Under the pieces are notes generated by a model, which was given only the letters and a program-made list of their open reading frames with translations, was not told the origin of the DNA and searched no databases. Shown here in pieces: positions 26,565-34,529 of a stretch of 64,000 nt of DNA (position 1 is the stretch's first letter; every line of letters begins with the position of its first letter). The DNA lies in assembly GCA_002364215.1 (NCBI GenBank), contig DEXQ01000008.1, positions 311,468-375,467 of the forward strand, written 5' to 3'. The translations under genes and the position numbers were made by a program. The DNA comes from Aequorivita sp. UBA3180. Lineage in GTDB: Bacteria; Bacteroidota; Bacteroidia; Flavobacteriales; Flavobacteriaceae.

Positions 26565-27290
26565 ATGAATGATTTAGGAAACAAATCCGCACTTATTACT
26601 GGCGGTACTAAAGGAATAGGTTACGGAATTGCAGAAGCGTTGCTTAAGGAAGGCATCAACGTTGCCATTACGGGAAGAACAAAAAAAACTGCCGAAGAAG
26701 CCGCGAAACGATTAAACTCAAACGGAAACGATAGGGCACAGGCCATAGGGCTGGAAGCTGACGTTCGCAATTATGAAAGTCAGCAAAAGGCGGTTAAAGA
26801 AACCTTGATCCAATTTGGCGGTATTGATATTGTTATTGCAAATGCTGGGCTTGGACATTTTGGCTCTGTTGAAGATATTTCTATTGAGCAGTGGGAGGAG
26901 ACTATTGACACTAATCTTTCGGGTCCATTCTATTCCTTGAAAGCGAGTGTGGAGCAATTAAAAAAAAATAAAGGATATTTTATAACTATCTCAAGTTTGG
27001 CGGGGACTAATTTTTTTAAAGGTGGAAGTGCTTACAACGCAAGTAAATTTGGCTTGACAGGTTTTACACAAGCCGTAATGCTGGATTTGCGTGACCAGGG
27101 TGTAAAAGTGAGTACAATTATGCCTGGTTCGGTTTCAACACATTTTAACGGAAATGAGCCAGATGCCGATGATGCCTGGAAAATTCAGATTGAGGATGTT
27201 GGTAAATTGATAGTAGATTTAATAAAAATGAATTCGCGCACACTGCCAAGTAAAATTGAGGTTAGGCCCTCAATGCCTCCTTCAAAATAG
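26565..27290 (+). CDS. SDR family oxidoreductase
   Basis: Classical short-chain dehydrogenase of 241 residues. The cofactor loop is TGGTKGIGYGIAEA at about 11-24, the NAG motif is VIANAGLG near 92, and the catalytic Ser, Tyr and Lys are in ISSLAG and YNASKFGL near 158. It prefers NADP by its basic loop after strand 2 (TGRTKK). It resembles 3-ketoacyl-ACP reductase and glucose-dehydrogenase-like SDRs; substrate cannot be assigned. It converges with the 27292 gene with a two-base gap. Confidence 0.9.
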   Translation: MNDLGNKSALITGGTKGIGYGIAEALLKEGINVAITGRTKKTAEEAAKRLNSNGNDRAQAIGLEADVRNYESQQKAVKETLIQFGGIDIVIANAGLGHFGSVEDISIEQWEETIDTNLSGPFYSLKASVEQLKKNKGYFITISSLAGTNFFKGGSAYNASKFGLTGFTQAVMLDLRDQGVKVSTIMPGSVSTHFNGNEPDADDAWKIQIEDVGKLIVDLIKMNSRTLPSKIEVRPSMPPSK

Positions 27291-27291
27291 T

Positions 27292-27672
27292 TTACTTGAA
27301 AGAAAATGATTCGGCCCAGGCGCGAGCGTTTTCCAAATTATCAAAAAAAGCAAAACTATGAGGGAAGAGTTTTTGTTCTACAAGAGCTCTTTCCCTTTCT
27401 TCTTCCAAAGTGGAGACAATAGCCATTCCCTTTTTGTTCTTCATCTTTCCGTTTTTATAGATATCAAGATCAATGGTATGTCGGTACCTTCTATCGGCTA
27501 TCACAACAAATGGTTTGTTGCCAAAATGTTCTTTATAGTTAGCTCTAATCCAATCATTTCTCTTTAGGTCTACATGCTGGTTTTCAAAAACACGGAGCAG
27601 GGAGTAGGTGTCATAAAGATATAGTTCACAAAAGTCAGAAAGTAGTTTCTTTTCCATTGCTTCAGGAGGCAT
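27292..27672 (-). CDS. STAS/SpoIIAA-like hypothetical protein (paralogue of 3457-3840)
   Basis: Cytosolic protein of 126 residues. It shares with the protein at 3457-3840 a FVVIADRR/FGYIDNR block, a GMAIVS/GIAIVC strand and a C-terminal FFDNLENARAW/FKDLDEAKLW helix, with the same spacing and length. The fold is expected to be SpoIIAA/STAS-like from the strand-helix order; no phosphorylatable Ser motif is obvious. It is a single gene, and its function is unknown. Confidence 0.75.
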   Translation of the reverse strand: MPPEAMEKKLLSDFCELYLYDTYSLLRVFENQHVDLKRNDWIRANYKEHFGNKPFVVIADRRYRHTIDLDIYKNGKMKNKKGMAIVSTLEEERERALVEQKLFPHSFAFFDNLENARAWAESFSFK

Positions 27673-27737
27673 TGATTTTTAATTAAAGATATGCCTTTTT
27701 TTTATTTGTTAGTGCTTGCATATTTATTTTCCTTATT

Positions 27738-27777
27738 CCAAAAAAAAAGAGCAGCCTGTTTAACAGATTGCTCTTTT
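27738..27777 (-). terminator. Intrinsic terminator of the OmpA-like gene
   Basis: GAGCA stem pairs with TGCTC around GCCTGTTTAACAGAT, with A-tract and T-tract on the two sides. On the minus strand the nine-base T-run follows. Confidence 0.75.
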
Positions 27778-27799
27778 CAAAATAGTTTATTTTTAATGA

Positions 27800-28642
27800 T
27801 TAATTGGCGGAAAGTAGAGCCAAAAATTTATCAAGATTCGGTAAAATTACAATTCGCGTTCTTCTGTTAGTAGCACGGCCTTCCTTGGTTTCATTTTCAG
27901 TTAAAGGATGAAAACTACTACGTCCAGCAGCAATCAATTTTTCAGGAGCAACACCATAATCATCCTGCAATATGCGGATAACAGCAGTGGAGCGGTCCAC
28001 GCTCAACTCCCAGTTGTCTTTAATGTAAGCTCCAGGCTTCACTGTCTGGCTATCGGTATGGCCTTCAACCATAACTTCAAGGGCAGGCTCACTGTTAATT
28101 ACATTCGCAAGACGCTCCAATAATGGATTTGCTTTTTTGTTAACACGGGCACTTCCTGAATTGAACAACAACTTGTCCGAGATGGTAATCATTACCACAG
28201 TTTCATCAATATCAATTTTGATATCATCCTCTTCGCCTTCACCGGCTAAACTGTTGTCAAGGTTCTTTTTAAGATTATGTGAAACGATTAGATTCATAGA
28301 ATCCTTAAGAGTCTTTGCCTGTGCCAGTTCTTGGGGATCTACGTTGGCAAGGGCTTTTCTCATGTTTTCCTTATCATTTTCTGAAACCACAACGCCTTCA
28401 ATTTGCTGTAGGCGGTTGTTGTTACTATCGGTCAATGACTGGATTTTTGAATTGTAACTGGCTACGCGCTCTTCAATCTTGGCGTATTTGGCTTCAATTT
28501 CTTCTTTTTCAAGCTGGGTCTTTGCTAGGGTAGAACGCGTGTCGTTATACTGGTTCTCCAATTCTACATACTTCTTTTTTGATACACAGGAGGTAGCAAA
28601 AATTGCTGTTGCCAGCATGGTTAGTGCAATAGCTTTTTTCAT
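27800..28642 (-). CDS. OmpA-family lipoprotein
   Basis: Outer-membrane lipoprotein of 280 residues. The signal ends ATSC with lipidated C19. Residues about 25-75 are a Lys/Glu-rich coiled coil. The OmpA_C peptidoglycan-binding domain follows at about 150-270, with LLFNSGSARVN, MVEGHTDSQ and RSTAVIRIL text typical of the family. It anchors the outer membrane to murein. The coiled-coil plus OmpA layout matches other flavobacterial OmpA lipoproteins. It has its own promoter and terminator. Confidence 0.92.
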   Translation of the reverse strand: MKKAIALTMLATAIFATSCVSKKKYVELENQYNDTRSTLAKTQLEKEEIEAKYAKIEERVASYNSKIQSLTDSNNNRLQQIEGVVVSENDKENMRKALANVDPQELAQAKTLKDSMNLIVSHNLKKNLDNSLAGEGEEDDIKIDIDETVVMITISDKLLFNSGSARVNKKANPLLERLANVINSEPALEVMVEGHTDSQTVKPGAYIKDNWELSVDRSTAVIRILQDDYGVAPEKLIAAGRSSFHPLTENETKEGRATNRRTRIVILPNLDKFLALLSAN

Positions 28643-28670
28643 AATACTAAGTTTTTAAAGGTTTGTAGTG

Positions 28671-28678
28671 CAAATATA
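28671..28678 (-). promoter_or_regulatory. -7 promoter box of the OmpA-like gene
   Basis: Minus strand TATATTTG, 28 bases before the ATG at 28642. The -33 element is not clear. Confidence 0.55.
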
Positions 28679-28774
28679 ACCGTACACTCCTCAAAAAAAT
28701 TAGTTAATGGATGCTATTGTTTTGTTAAAAGACACTCCACAAAAGACTGGAATAATTGCCTTCTAGCGTATCGA

Positions 28775-29158
28775 CTATTTCTCCAATTTAAGTGTCAGCC
28801 CCGTTTTCAACCATCTTTTTATTCGGCTGCCGGGCTGGAAGTTTATGTAGAACCTTTCTGCCTTTGGGGCGCTGGTGGCGATTGGCCCGGGAAGGGGTTT
28901 GGCGCAGAACCCAATTTTATACCTTCCCAGAGGGCCTATATCCACACTATTGCCCCGTTCCAGATGCTGCTGGAGTTTGCTGGATAGTGCCGTTACCACG
29001 CCAATTACATCGGCTTCGGAAAAGGCGCTTTCCTTGGTTATCTCTGCTGCCATCTGGTCTATGTCAACAATTCCTTTGGAAATATGCTGCATAATATATT
29101 GCGTTTCTGCGGAATTCTGAGGATTCTTCCTGCGAACAATGCGGTACCCGATAGCCAT
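28775..29158 (-). CDS. HU-related DNA-binding protein (HU_rel type)
   Basis: Protein of 127 residues, longer than classical HU (about 90). A basic N-terminal tail (MAIGYRIVRRKNPQ) precedes an HU/IHF core with GNSVDIGPLGRYKIGF near 76-91 and a C-terminal region YINFQPGSRIKRWL. It lacks the standard RNPxTG beta-arm tip. It matches the HU_rel class of Bacteroidota. Composition differs from its neighbours: I count 99 G/C in the 180 bases 28861-29040 (55%), against about 40% nearby. The upstream region holds four 15-bp repeats with a 22-bp period that overlap the likely promoter, so autoregulation is plausible. Confidence 0.85.
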   Translation of the reverse strand: MAIGYRIVRRKNPQNSAETQYIMQHISKGIVDIDQMAAEITKESAFSEADVIGVVTALSSKLQQHLERGNSVDIGPLGRYKIGFCAKPLPGPIATSAPKAERFYINFQPGSRIKRWLKTGLTLKLEK

Positions 29159-29193
29159 ATTGATATTGCTTTGTAGTTATTGATTGAATAAAT

Positions 29194-29274
29194 ATAGCGC
29201 AATATTTTGAAAATTATAGCGCAATATTTATAAAAAAATAGCGCAATATTCTATAGAAAATAGCGTAATATTTT
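29194..29274. repeat. Four 15-bp direct repeats with exact 22-bp period upstream of the HU-related gene
   Basis: ATAGCGCAATATTNN copies start at 29194, 29216, 29238 and 29260, so the period is 22 bp each time (about two helical turns, so all face the same side). Copies read ATAGCGCAATATTTT, ATAGCGCAATATTTA, ATAGCGCAATATTCT and ATAGCGTAATATTTT. The 7-bp linkers are A/T-rich. The array begins 36 bp before the HU-related start codon and overlaps a TATATTTA -7-like box (complement 29189-29196). It is most likely an operator array for cooperative binding. Confidence 0.85.
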
Positions 29275-29373
29275 ATAGAACCTTGGGCGGGAACGAAAAC
29301 GTCCCTGGTTATCTCCCAAAATTCCCCAGACTTGCGGTACGTTCTTTTTTAGCGAAGGAAATGTCGAAATACC

Positions 29374-29402
29374 AAAAACGCTCCCATTTCCAGGAGCGTT
29401 TC
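29374..29402 (-). terminator. Intrinsic terminator of the 45-residue gene
   Basis: AAACGCTCC (29376-29384), loop, GGAGCGTTT (29393-29401); the A/T tracts extend beyond. On the minus strand the T-rich side follows the stem, downstream of the small gene at 29451. Confidence 0.75.
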
Positions 29403-29450
29403 TTAATAGGAAAATTTACCGGTACTTAAGTACGGGGACGATTGGGATGA

Positions 29451-29588
29451 TCAGAAAACATCAAAAACGAAGCCCAACAACCAGTAAAGGATCAGAAAGA
29501 CAACGATGGTGCCTATGCAGCCGCACTTGCCTCCGCCTATCTTCTTGGCACCCCAACCGGCGAGCAATATTCTTAGCAATTTTTTCAT
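29451..29588 (-). CDS. Small single-pass membrane protein, 45 residues
   Basis: A 46-codon frame with ATG at 29588 and TGA at 29453-29451. The protein starts MKKLLRILLAGWG, has the motif KKIGGGKCGC at 15-24, then a hydrophobic helix (GTIVVFLILYWLLGFVF). Lys-rich start, Gly/Cys-rich turn and a single helix suggest a small bitopic membrane protein with two cysteines near the membrane. A terminator lies downstream. Related small proteins occur in other flavobacteria by memory; I cannot verify this. It is too short for the usual length cut-off. Confidence 0.7.
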   Translation of the reverse strand: MKKLLRILLAGWGAKKIGGGKCGCIGTIVVFLILYWLLGFVFDVF

Positions 29589-29628
29589 AGTAGATACATT
29601 TTATCAAATTATGTTTATAAAAAGGAAA

Positions 29629-30519
29629 CTATTCATCTTTATTTGGCGCCATTTGCAATTTATTTTTTCCAAAATCCAACGTACGGATAGGGAACGGAAT
29701 GTTGATTCCAGCTTCATCAAAATTCTTTTTGATTAGCTTAATTGCTTTGTGCTTTGCTTCCAGTTTTGGCTTGGGCTTTGTACTGGATATCCAAAATCGG
29801 GTAACAAAATTTATCGAGCTATCGCCAAATTCGGTAAAAAAGAACTCTACGCCCTCGTTTTCCTTTTGCTCAAAATTTTCAGTAATAATTTTGTTTACCA
29901 AGTCTTCCACTTTTTGAAGGTTGCTTTCATAGCCCACGCCACAGCTTACATCTATTCGCGATCGGTTTGATAAAGAATAATTGGTAAAGGGGTTTTCTAT
30001 GAAAATTGAATTGGGTATAATTACATATTCATTGTCCGTTTGCCGAAGCGTAATATTCCGAAGATTTATTTCATCTACATAGCCACTCTTGTCTTGGGCC
30101 TCAATAAAATCTCCAATGCGCACTTTTGGCAAAAAGGAAAGCATCAATCCAGAAAATGTATTGCTCAAAGTACCTTGTAGGGCCAAACCTATTGCAAGAC
30201 CTACTACACCCGCCCCAGCTAAGACTGAGGTAAGTACTTTATCCAGTTGCATTACACCAAGGGCTATAAAGAAACCAATAATTAAAACGATTCCGTACAT
30301 AATGCGCGAAAGCATCTGTTTTATGGATTCTTCCGTAATCTTACGGAATAGTACTCTATATGAAAACTTCCGCATGCCTTTGGCTATAAAGTAGAAAGCT
30401 ACCATTACCAAAATGGCAACGGCAAAGTTGGGAAGTTTAAGGATTATGGCGTCAAGCCATCCATCAAGCTTATCCCATAGATTAGAAATTGAATCATTTA
30501 TTGAAAATTTTTGTGACAT
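29629..30519 (-). CDS. Mechanosensitive ion channel family protein (MscS)
   Basis: MscS of 296 residues. Three helices, then the pore helix text GAGVVGLAIGLALQGTLSNTFSG near 102-124 and the beta-domain VRIGDFIEA. It ends with the KMAPNKDE-type acidic tail. Its start is 10 bases after the stop of the SLC13 permease, so the two are co-transcribed. Third MscS paralogue in this window; its TM3 text is closer to E. coli MscS than the YbdG-like one. Confidence 0.9.
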   Translation of the reverse strand: MSQKFSINDSISNLWDKLDGWLDAIILKLPNFAVAILVMVAFYFIAKGMRKFSYRVLFRKITEESIKQMLSRIMYGIVLIIGFFIALGVMQLDKVLTSVLAGAGVVGLAIGLALQGTLSNTFSGLMLSFLPKVRIGDFIEAQDKSGYVDEINLRNITLRQTDNEYVIIPNSIFIENPFTNYSLSNRSRIDVSCGVGYESNLQKVEDLVNKIITENFEQKENEGVEFFFTEFGDSSINFVTRFWISSTKPKPKLEAKHKAIKLIKKNFDEAGINIPFPIRTLDFGKNKLQMAPNKDE

Positions 30520-30528
30520 AATATATAT

Positions 30529-32355
30529 TTAAAAAAGTGTTGAAAGCATAAATGTACCTAAAACCCATAAAATTAGGGAAAGTAAGCCTCCAATTATAAA
30601 AAAATGTTTGAATTTATAAATACCCATTCCATAAATAAGGGTATTGGTTTGGTAGCCCATAGGGGTAAAAAAACTAAAATTGGCGCCAAATAAAACTGCC
30701 AGAATAAATGGTTTCATCGTTAGATCGAGACCTGCCGCTACGGCTATTGCTATTGGTGTCATAATAATTGCAGTTGCATTGTTGCTTACCACACTACTCA
30801 TTAGCATTGTTATTAAAAATATAAGACCAATAATTACAATATTGGACTGGCCGCTAAGAATATCCAATAAATGGTCAGAAATCCATTTATCTGCCCCCGT
30901 GTTGTTCATGGCAATGCCCAAAGGTATCATTCCGGCCAATAAAAAAATTACTTGCCAGTTAACTCGGTGATACACGTCGTTAAGGTCAAGACACCTGGTT
31001 AATAGTAATAGACTTACACCTGTAATCGCACTTACTAAAATTGATAAAATACCACTTGCTGCCAAACCCACAACAAGAACCAAAATGGCGAATGATAGCA
31101 TTCGCTTTTTGTTATTTACAGATGGTTTGGTTTTATGTTCTCTAAGAATTGCCACATTCTCCATTTCATAGAGTTGGTTTATTTCGTTTTTTGGAATTTC
31201 CACCAACAATCTATCCCCAGGTTTTAAAGTTATTTGTTCAATATCCTTTCTCACCAAACGCTCTTTGGTATTACGTATATTTCTACGTTTTTTAATAGCA
31301 ATAGGCAACGCACTTTGAAAAGTCTGTTTTCTGAGCTGTTTTAATGTTTTTCCAATCAAAATAGAACCTGGCAAGATTAGCAGTTCCACAAATCCAAGGC
31401 CGTCTTGTTTTTTTATGTTTTCGGCTTCATCCTCACTTTCTATCGTTTGTCTCTTTTTGTCCTTTTCCTGTGTTTTATGGACGCTTAAGCCTTCGGCTTC
31501 GTTTAGTTTGGCCAAATTCTCCAAGTCGCACATAAGCAAAAGTTTGTCATTTGCTTTTAAAGTAATGTAGCGCCCAGGGGCGTTGGTGATCTGTTTGCGC
31601 CGGGTAAGTTTGAGGATGGAAATTTCAGGATTGGCAAACAGAAAAGTATCCTCTATTTTTTTATCTATTAAATTTGAATTTTTGTTGATTACAACCGTGG
31701 TCACATAATTTTCCAGATCATAAATATCGCGTAAATTCTCTTTTGAATCTTTCGGTAGCCATCGTGACGCTATGGTAACTACAATTATCCCGACGAGCAG
31801 AAATATTAATCCAAAGAATGAAAACTCAAAAAAGCTAAATTTTTCCGCTCCCAAATCGCGTGCAACGGAATTTACTATAAGGTTGGTTGAAGTTCCCATT
31901 AACGTACAGCTACCTCCTAAAATACCTGCAAAGGAAATGGGAAGGAGTAATTTTGATTGCGGTACGTTAAACCGCTTAGCCAATTCTGAAATAATTTTAA
32001 TGAAAACAATAACTACCGCCGTAGTGTTTATAAAGGCTGAAATTCCACCCGTAATAAACATAAAAACGGGCAACAAAAGAAAGAGTGGAAGCACGTGAAG
32101 GTTTTTTAGAAAACGTGCCAGTGAAGCTATAACGCCATTGTCTTCCAGCGCTAGAGCAATAATCATCAAGGAAAGAACAGTAATAGTAGCAGTATTCGAA
32201 AAACCAGAAATAGCTTCTTCTGGTTTTACCAAACCTGTTAGCGCAAGAGAAGCAATAACAAACATCGCAATCTTGTCTACTGAAAAAACTTCAAAAGCAA
32301 AGAGAATAATGGTAACTAACAGAATAGAAAAAACGAGTATTATTTCTGTGGTCAT
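30529..32355 (-). CDS. SLC13-family permease with two TrkA_C domains
   Basis: Membrane transporter of 608 residues. N-terminal helices 1-190 contain the substrate-site text LMGTSTNLIVNSVA near 152. Two RCK/TrkA_C regulatory domains occupy about 205-290 and 315-405 (GSILIGKTLKQL and KPGDRLLVEIPK are typical). The C-terminal helices hold the second signature SVVSNNATAIIMTP near 515. This layout is the bacterial SLC13/DASS family that moves anions such as sulphate, dicarboxylates or phosphate; the substrate is not readable. It is upstream of a MscS gene in one operon. Confidence 0.9.
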   Translation of the reverse strand: MTTEIILVFSILLVTIILFAFEVFSVDKIAMFVIASLALTGLVKPEEAISGFSNTATITVLSLMIIALALEDNGVIASLARFLKNLHVLPLFLLLPVFMFITGGISAFINTTAVVIVFIKIISELAKRFNVPQSKLLLPISFAGILGGSCTLMGTSTNLIVNSVARDLGAEKFSFFEFSFFGLIFLLVGIIVVTIASRWLPKDSKENLRDIYDLENYVTTVVINKNSNLIDKKIEDTFLFANPEISILKLTRRKQITNAPGRYITLKANDKLLLMCDLENLAKLNEAEGLSVHKTQEKDKKRQTIESEDEAENIKKQDGLGFVELLILPGSILIGKTLKQLRKQTFQSALPIAIKKRRNIRNTKERLVRKDIEQITLKPGDRLLVEIPKNEINQLYEMENVAILREHKTKPSVNNKKRMLSFAILVLVVGLAASGILSILVSAITGVSLLLLTRCLDLNDVYHRVNWQVIFLLAGMIPLGIAMNNTGADKWISDHLLDILSGQSNIVIIGLIFLITMLMSSVVSNNATAIIMTPIAIAVAAGLDLTMKPFILAVLFGANFSFFTPMGYQTNTLIYGMGIYKFKHFFIIGGLLSLILWVLGTFMLSTLF

Positions 32356-32419
32356 TGGTTTTGATGGTTAGTCTTATAAAGATAACCGCAGAAATAAAAC
32401 TCGTTCCTAAGAATTTCAT

Positions 32420-32445
32420 AAAATATTGGTAGTACCAATATTTTT
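32420..32445 (-). terminator. Inverted repeat after rpoD, likely terminator
   Basis: AAAATATTGGTA, G, TACCAATATTTT: 12-bp arms around one central base, so as RNA a 9-bp stem with a 7-base loop. It ends 12 bases past the rpoD stop on the minus strand. It is A/T-rich, so it could also be a protein-binding palindrome for the SLC13 promoter. Confidence 0.55.
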
Positions 32446-32456
32446 AACATTTATGT

Positions 32457-33323
32457 TTAGCCTAAATACTTTTTCAAGATATGGCTCTTTGAAGTCTGTC
32501 GTAATCTTCTTATTGCTTTTTCACGTATTTGCCGAACGCGCTCGCGACTCAAATCAAAAGTATCGCCAATTTCCTGTAAAGTCATCGGTGGTTGTCCGCA
32601 GAGCCCAAAATTTAGTTTTACCACATCTGCTTCCCTTGGTGCTAGTGTGTCCAGTGCACGGTTTATCTCTATGCGAAGTGACTCGTGCAACAAACTTTTA
32701 TCTGGGTTTGGGCTTTCGCCAGAGCTAAGTACATCGTATAAGTTGTTGTCGTTTTCACCTTCTTGAAAAGGAGCATCCATTGAAAGACTTCGTGTGGAAT
32801 TTTTAAGTGAGCTTTTCACTTTTGATTCACTGAAATCAAGTTCTTTGGCTATTTCGGCTGCAGTGGGTATACGCTGAAATTTTTGCTCTAAGTGAATAGA
32901 AGCCTTTTTTATTTTATTGATATCGCCAATTTTATTTAACGGTAAACGAACAACACGTGATTGTTCTGCAATAGCTTGCAAAATAGCCTGGCGAATCCAC
33001 CAAACGGCGTAAGATATAAATTTAAAACCGCGGGTTTCATCAAACCTTTTAGCGGCTTTTACTAAGCCTACATTTCCTTCATTAATAAGGTCAGGAAGAC
33101 TAAGACCTTGGTTTTGGTATTGTTTCGCCACGGAAATCACAAATCTTAAATTTGCTCTGCTCAATTTGTTTAAAGCAGCCTGATCTCCTTCACGAATGCG
33201 CTGTGCCAACTCTACTTCCTCTTCAGCTGTTATTAAATCTATTTTACTAACGTCCTGTAAATAACTGTTTAAAGATTTGGTTTCTCGGTTGGTTACCTGC
33301 TTCGTGATTTTAAGTTGTCTCAT
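32457..33323 (-). CDS. rpoD: RNA polymerase primary sigma factor
   Basis: Sigma-70 family protein of 288 residues. Region 1.2 SLNSYLQDVSKIDLITAEEE, region 2 with GNVGLVKAAKRFDETRGFKF and WWIRQAI, region 3 PTAAEIAKEL and region 4 LSRERVRQIREKAIRRLR are all present. Region 1.1 and the non-conserved insert are missing, which is the normal state of the Bacteroidota housekeeping sigma. It recognises TTTG/TAnnTTTG promoters, matching those seen here. A terminator-like inverted repeat follows. I see no strong promoter match of that type directly before it. Confidence 0.95.
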   Translation of the reverse strand: MRQLKITKQVTNRETKSLNSYLQDVSKIDLITAEEEVELAQRIREGDQAALNKLSRANLRFVISVAKQYQNQGLSLPDLINEGNVGLVKAAKRFDETRGFKFISYAVWWIRQAILQAIAEQSRVVRLPLNKIGDINKIKKASIHLEQKFQRIPTAAEIAKELDFSESKVKSSLKNSTRSLSMDAPFQEGENDNNLYDVLSSGESPNPDKSLLHESLRIEINRALDTLAPREADVVKLNFGLCGQPPMTLQEIGDTFDLSRERVRQIREKAIRRLRQTSKSHILKKYLG

Positions 33324-33450
33324 ATATTCTCTCTGTTTTTAATAATAACACGGCATAGTAAGACATTTTAGGGTAATTTCCAAATAGTTAACAGAAGTTG
33401 TTAAAATTTCTCTATGAATTTTTTTTTACATATTTTAAAAGAAAATTTCT

Positions 33451-33657
33451 ATGACACTTAAAAAAACTCTTTTAGCAGGTCTATTTTTTTGGGGTACTAT
33501 ACTGCATGCCCAAAAACCCACAGAAGTTCCAAAACCAAGTGAAAAACCAATAGACTTATCAAATCCGGCCGATGTAATTATATATATAGTACTTCCGCTC
33601 TGTGCCATTTTGTTATTCTTTATTTGGAGAGGAAAACGAAAAAACCAGAAAAAATAA
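33451..33657 (+). CDS. Small exported membrane-tail protein
   Basis: Protein of 68 residues with an N-terminal signal ending HAQ (about residue 21), a Pro/Lys-rich linker (PTEVPKPSEKP), a C-terminal hydrophobic helix (VIIYIVLPLCAILLFFIW) and a basic tail. Such small Pro-rich signal-plus-helix proteins occur near rpoD in flavobacteria. Function unknown. It is followed by another secreted protein gene after 82 bases. Confidence 0.7.
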   Translation: MTLKKTLLAGLFFWGTILHAQKPTEVPKPSEKPIDLSNPADVIIYIVLPLCAILLFFIWRGKRKNQKK

Positions 33658-33739
33658 ATTTTAAACTTTGAACCAATTATGCCCAGGGGAATACTATTTT
33701 TGGTGCAATTATTGTTTACAACATTCAAAGCTTAGTGTT

Positions 33740-34393
33740 ATGGTAAAAAAAATCTTTTTTTTCACATCTATTTTGATGGGTTGGACTTCTTTTGCCCAAA
33801 TAGATCTTCCCAATAGTTCGGCACGTTTTGATGCTACGGATACAAATTTAAACAGTCCTACAGGTTTTGAAATTCCATCAGTTAAGGCGCCTTCACTTTC
33901 CAATACAAAAAATCCGAACAGCCCTGATAATTCTGATATAGGAAAAGAAAAAGAAAAGCAGGTAGATATGCAAAACGGCGATGGTTTGATTGAATATTCC
34001 GGGACTAACAAAGCTCCAAAATACTTCACAAAAGATAAAGAGGAAAAGCCCGAGTACGGAAAAGACCAATATTTGGGCGATTTTAAAACCACTGCCAAAA
34101 AAGCTACCTTTATGTATCGAGACCACGAGTTTGTGGATGGCGATATGATACGTATTTATGTGAACGGTGAAATAGCTATACCACAGGCAAGGCTGGAAGG
34201 TAGTTTTCGGGGTTTTGACTTACCCTTGCAGGATGGATTTAATAAAATAGATTTTGAAGCACTTAACCAAGGCTCTTCCGGACCAAATACTGCACAGCTT
34301 AATATTTACGACGAAATCGGCAATCTACTTGCTTCATATGAATGGAATCTTCTTACTGGCAACAAGGCTACAGCAATTTTGGTAAAACAATAA
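33740..34393 (+). CDS. Secreted hypothetical protein
   Basis: Protein of 217 residues. I use the ATG at 33740 because it gives the signal peptide MVKKIFFFTSILMGWTSFAQ; a frame extending 24 codons upstream adds unrelated text. The mature N-terminal half is Asn/Ser/Lys-rich and disordered (SNTKNPNSPDNSD). The C-terminal half is a beta domain with FMYRDHEFVDGDMIRIYVN and FDLPLQDGFNKIDF. No catalytic motif. Function unknown. Confidence 0.78.
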   Translation: MVKKIFFFTSILMGWTSFAQIDLPNSSARFDATDTNLNSPTGFEIPSVKAPSLSNTKNPNSPDNSDIGKEKEKQVDMQNGDGLIEYSGTNKAPKYFTKDKEEKPEYGKDQYLGDFKTTAKKATFMYRDHEFVDGDMIRIYVNGEIAIPQARLEGSFRGFDLPLQDGFNKIDFEALNQGSSGPNTAQLNIYDEIGNLLASYEWNLLTGNKATAILVKQ

Positions 34394-34475
34394 AGTTTTT
34401 TGGGTTTTCCACTTCAAAATATCATTCTTAAACTGAAGGAAACACATAGTTCTACTTTATCTTAATAAATAATTA

Positions 34476-34489
34476 CCTAAAGATTTAGG
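34476..34489. promoter_or_regulatory. Candidate operator, 14-bp inverted repeat upstream of usp
   Basis: CCTAAA, GA, TTTAGG: 6-bp arms with a 2-base centre, 41 bases before the usp ATG. A TAACTTTA -7-like box at 34508-34515 lies 19 bases after it, so the palindrome covers the -33 position. Regulator unknown. Confidence 0.35.
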
Positions 34490-34529
34490 ATTTCACACAA
34501 TCTGCTTTAACTTTATAGTAAATATTTTA

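Noticed and set aside
28792..29120. Plus-strand frames opposite the HU-related gene
   Set aside because: They exist because the HU-related gene is GC-rich and so has fewer antisense stops; the peptides are Pro/Arg/Cys rich with no known domain.
29194..29274. CRISPR-like array
   Set aside because: Repeats are 15 bp and spacers only 7 bp, too short for CRISPR, and no cas genes are near. An operator array is a better explanation.
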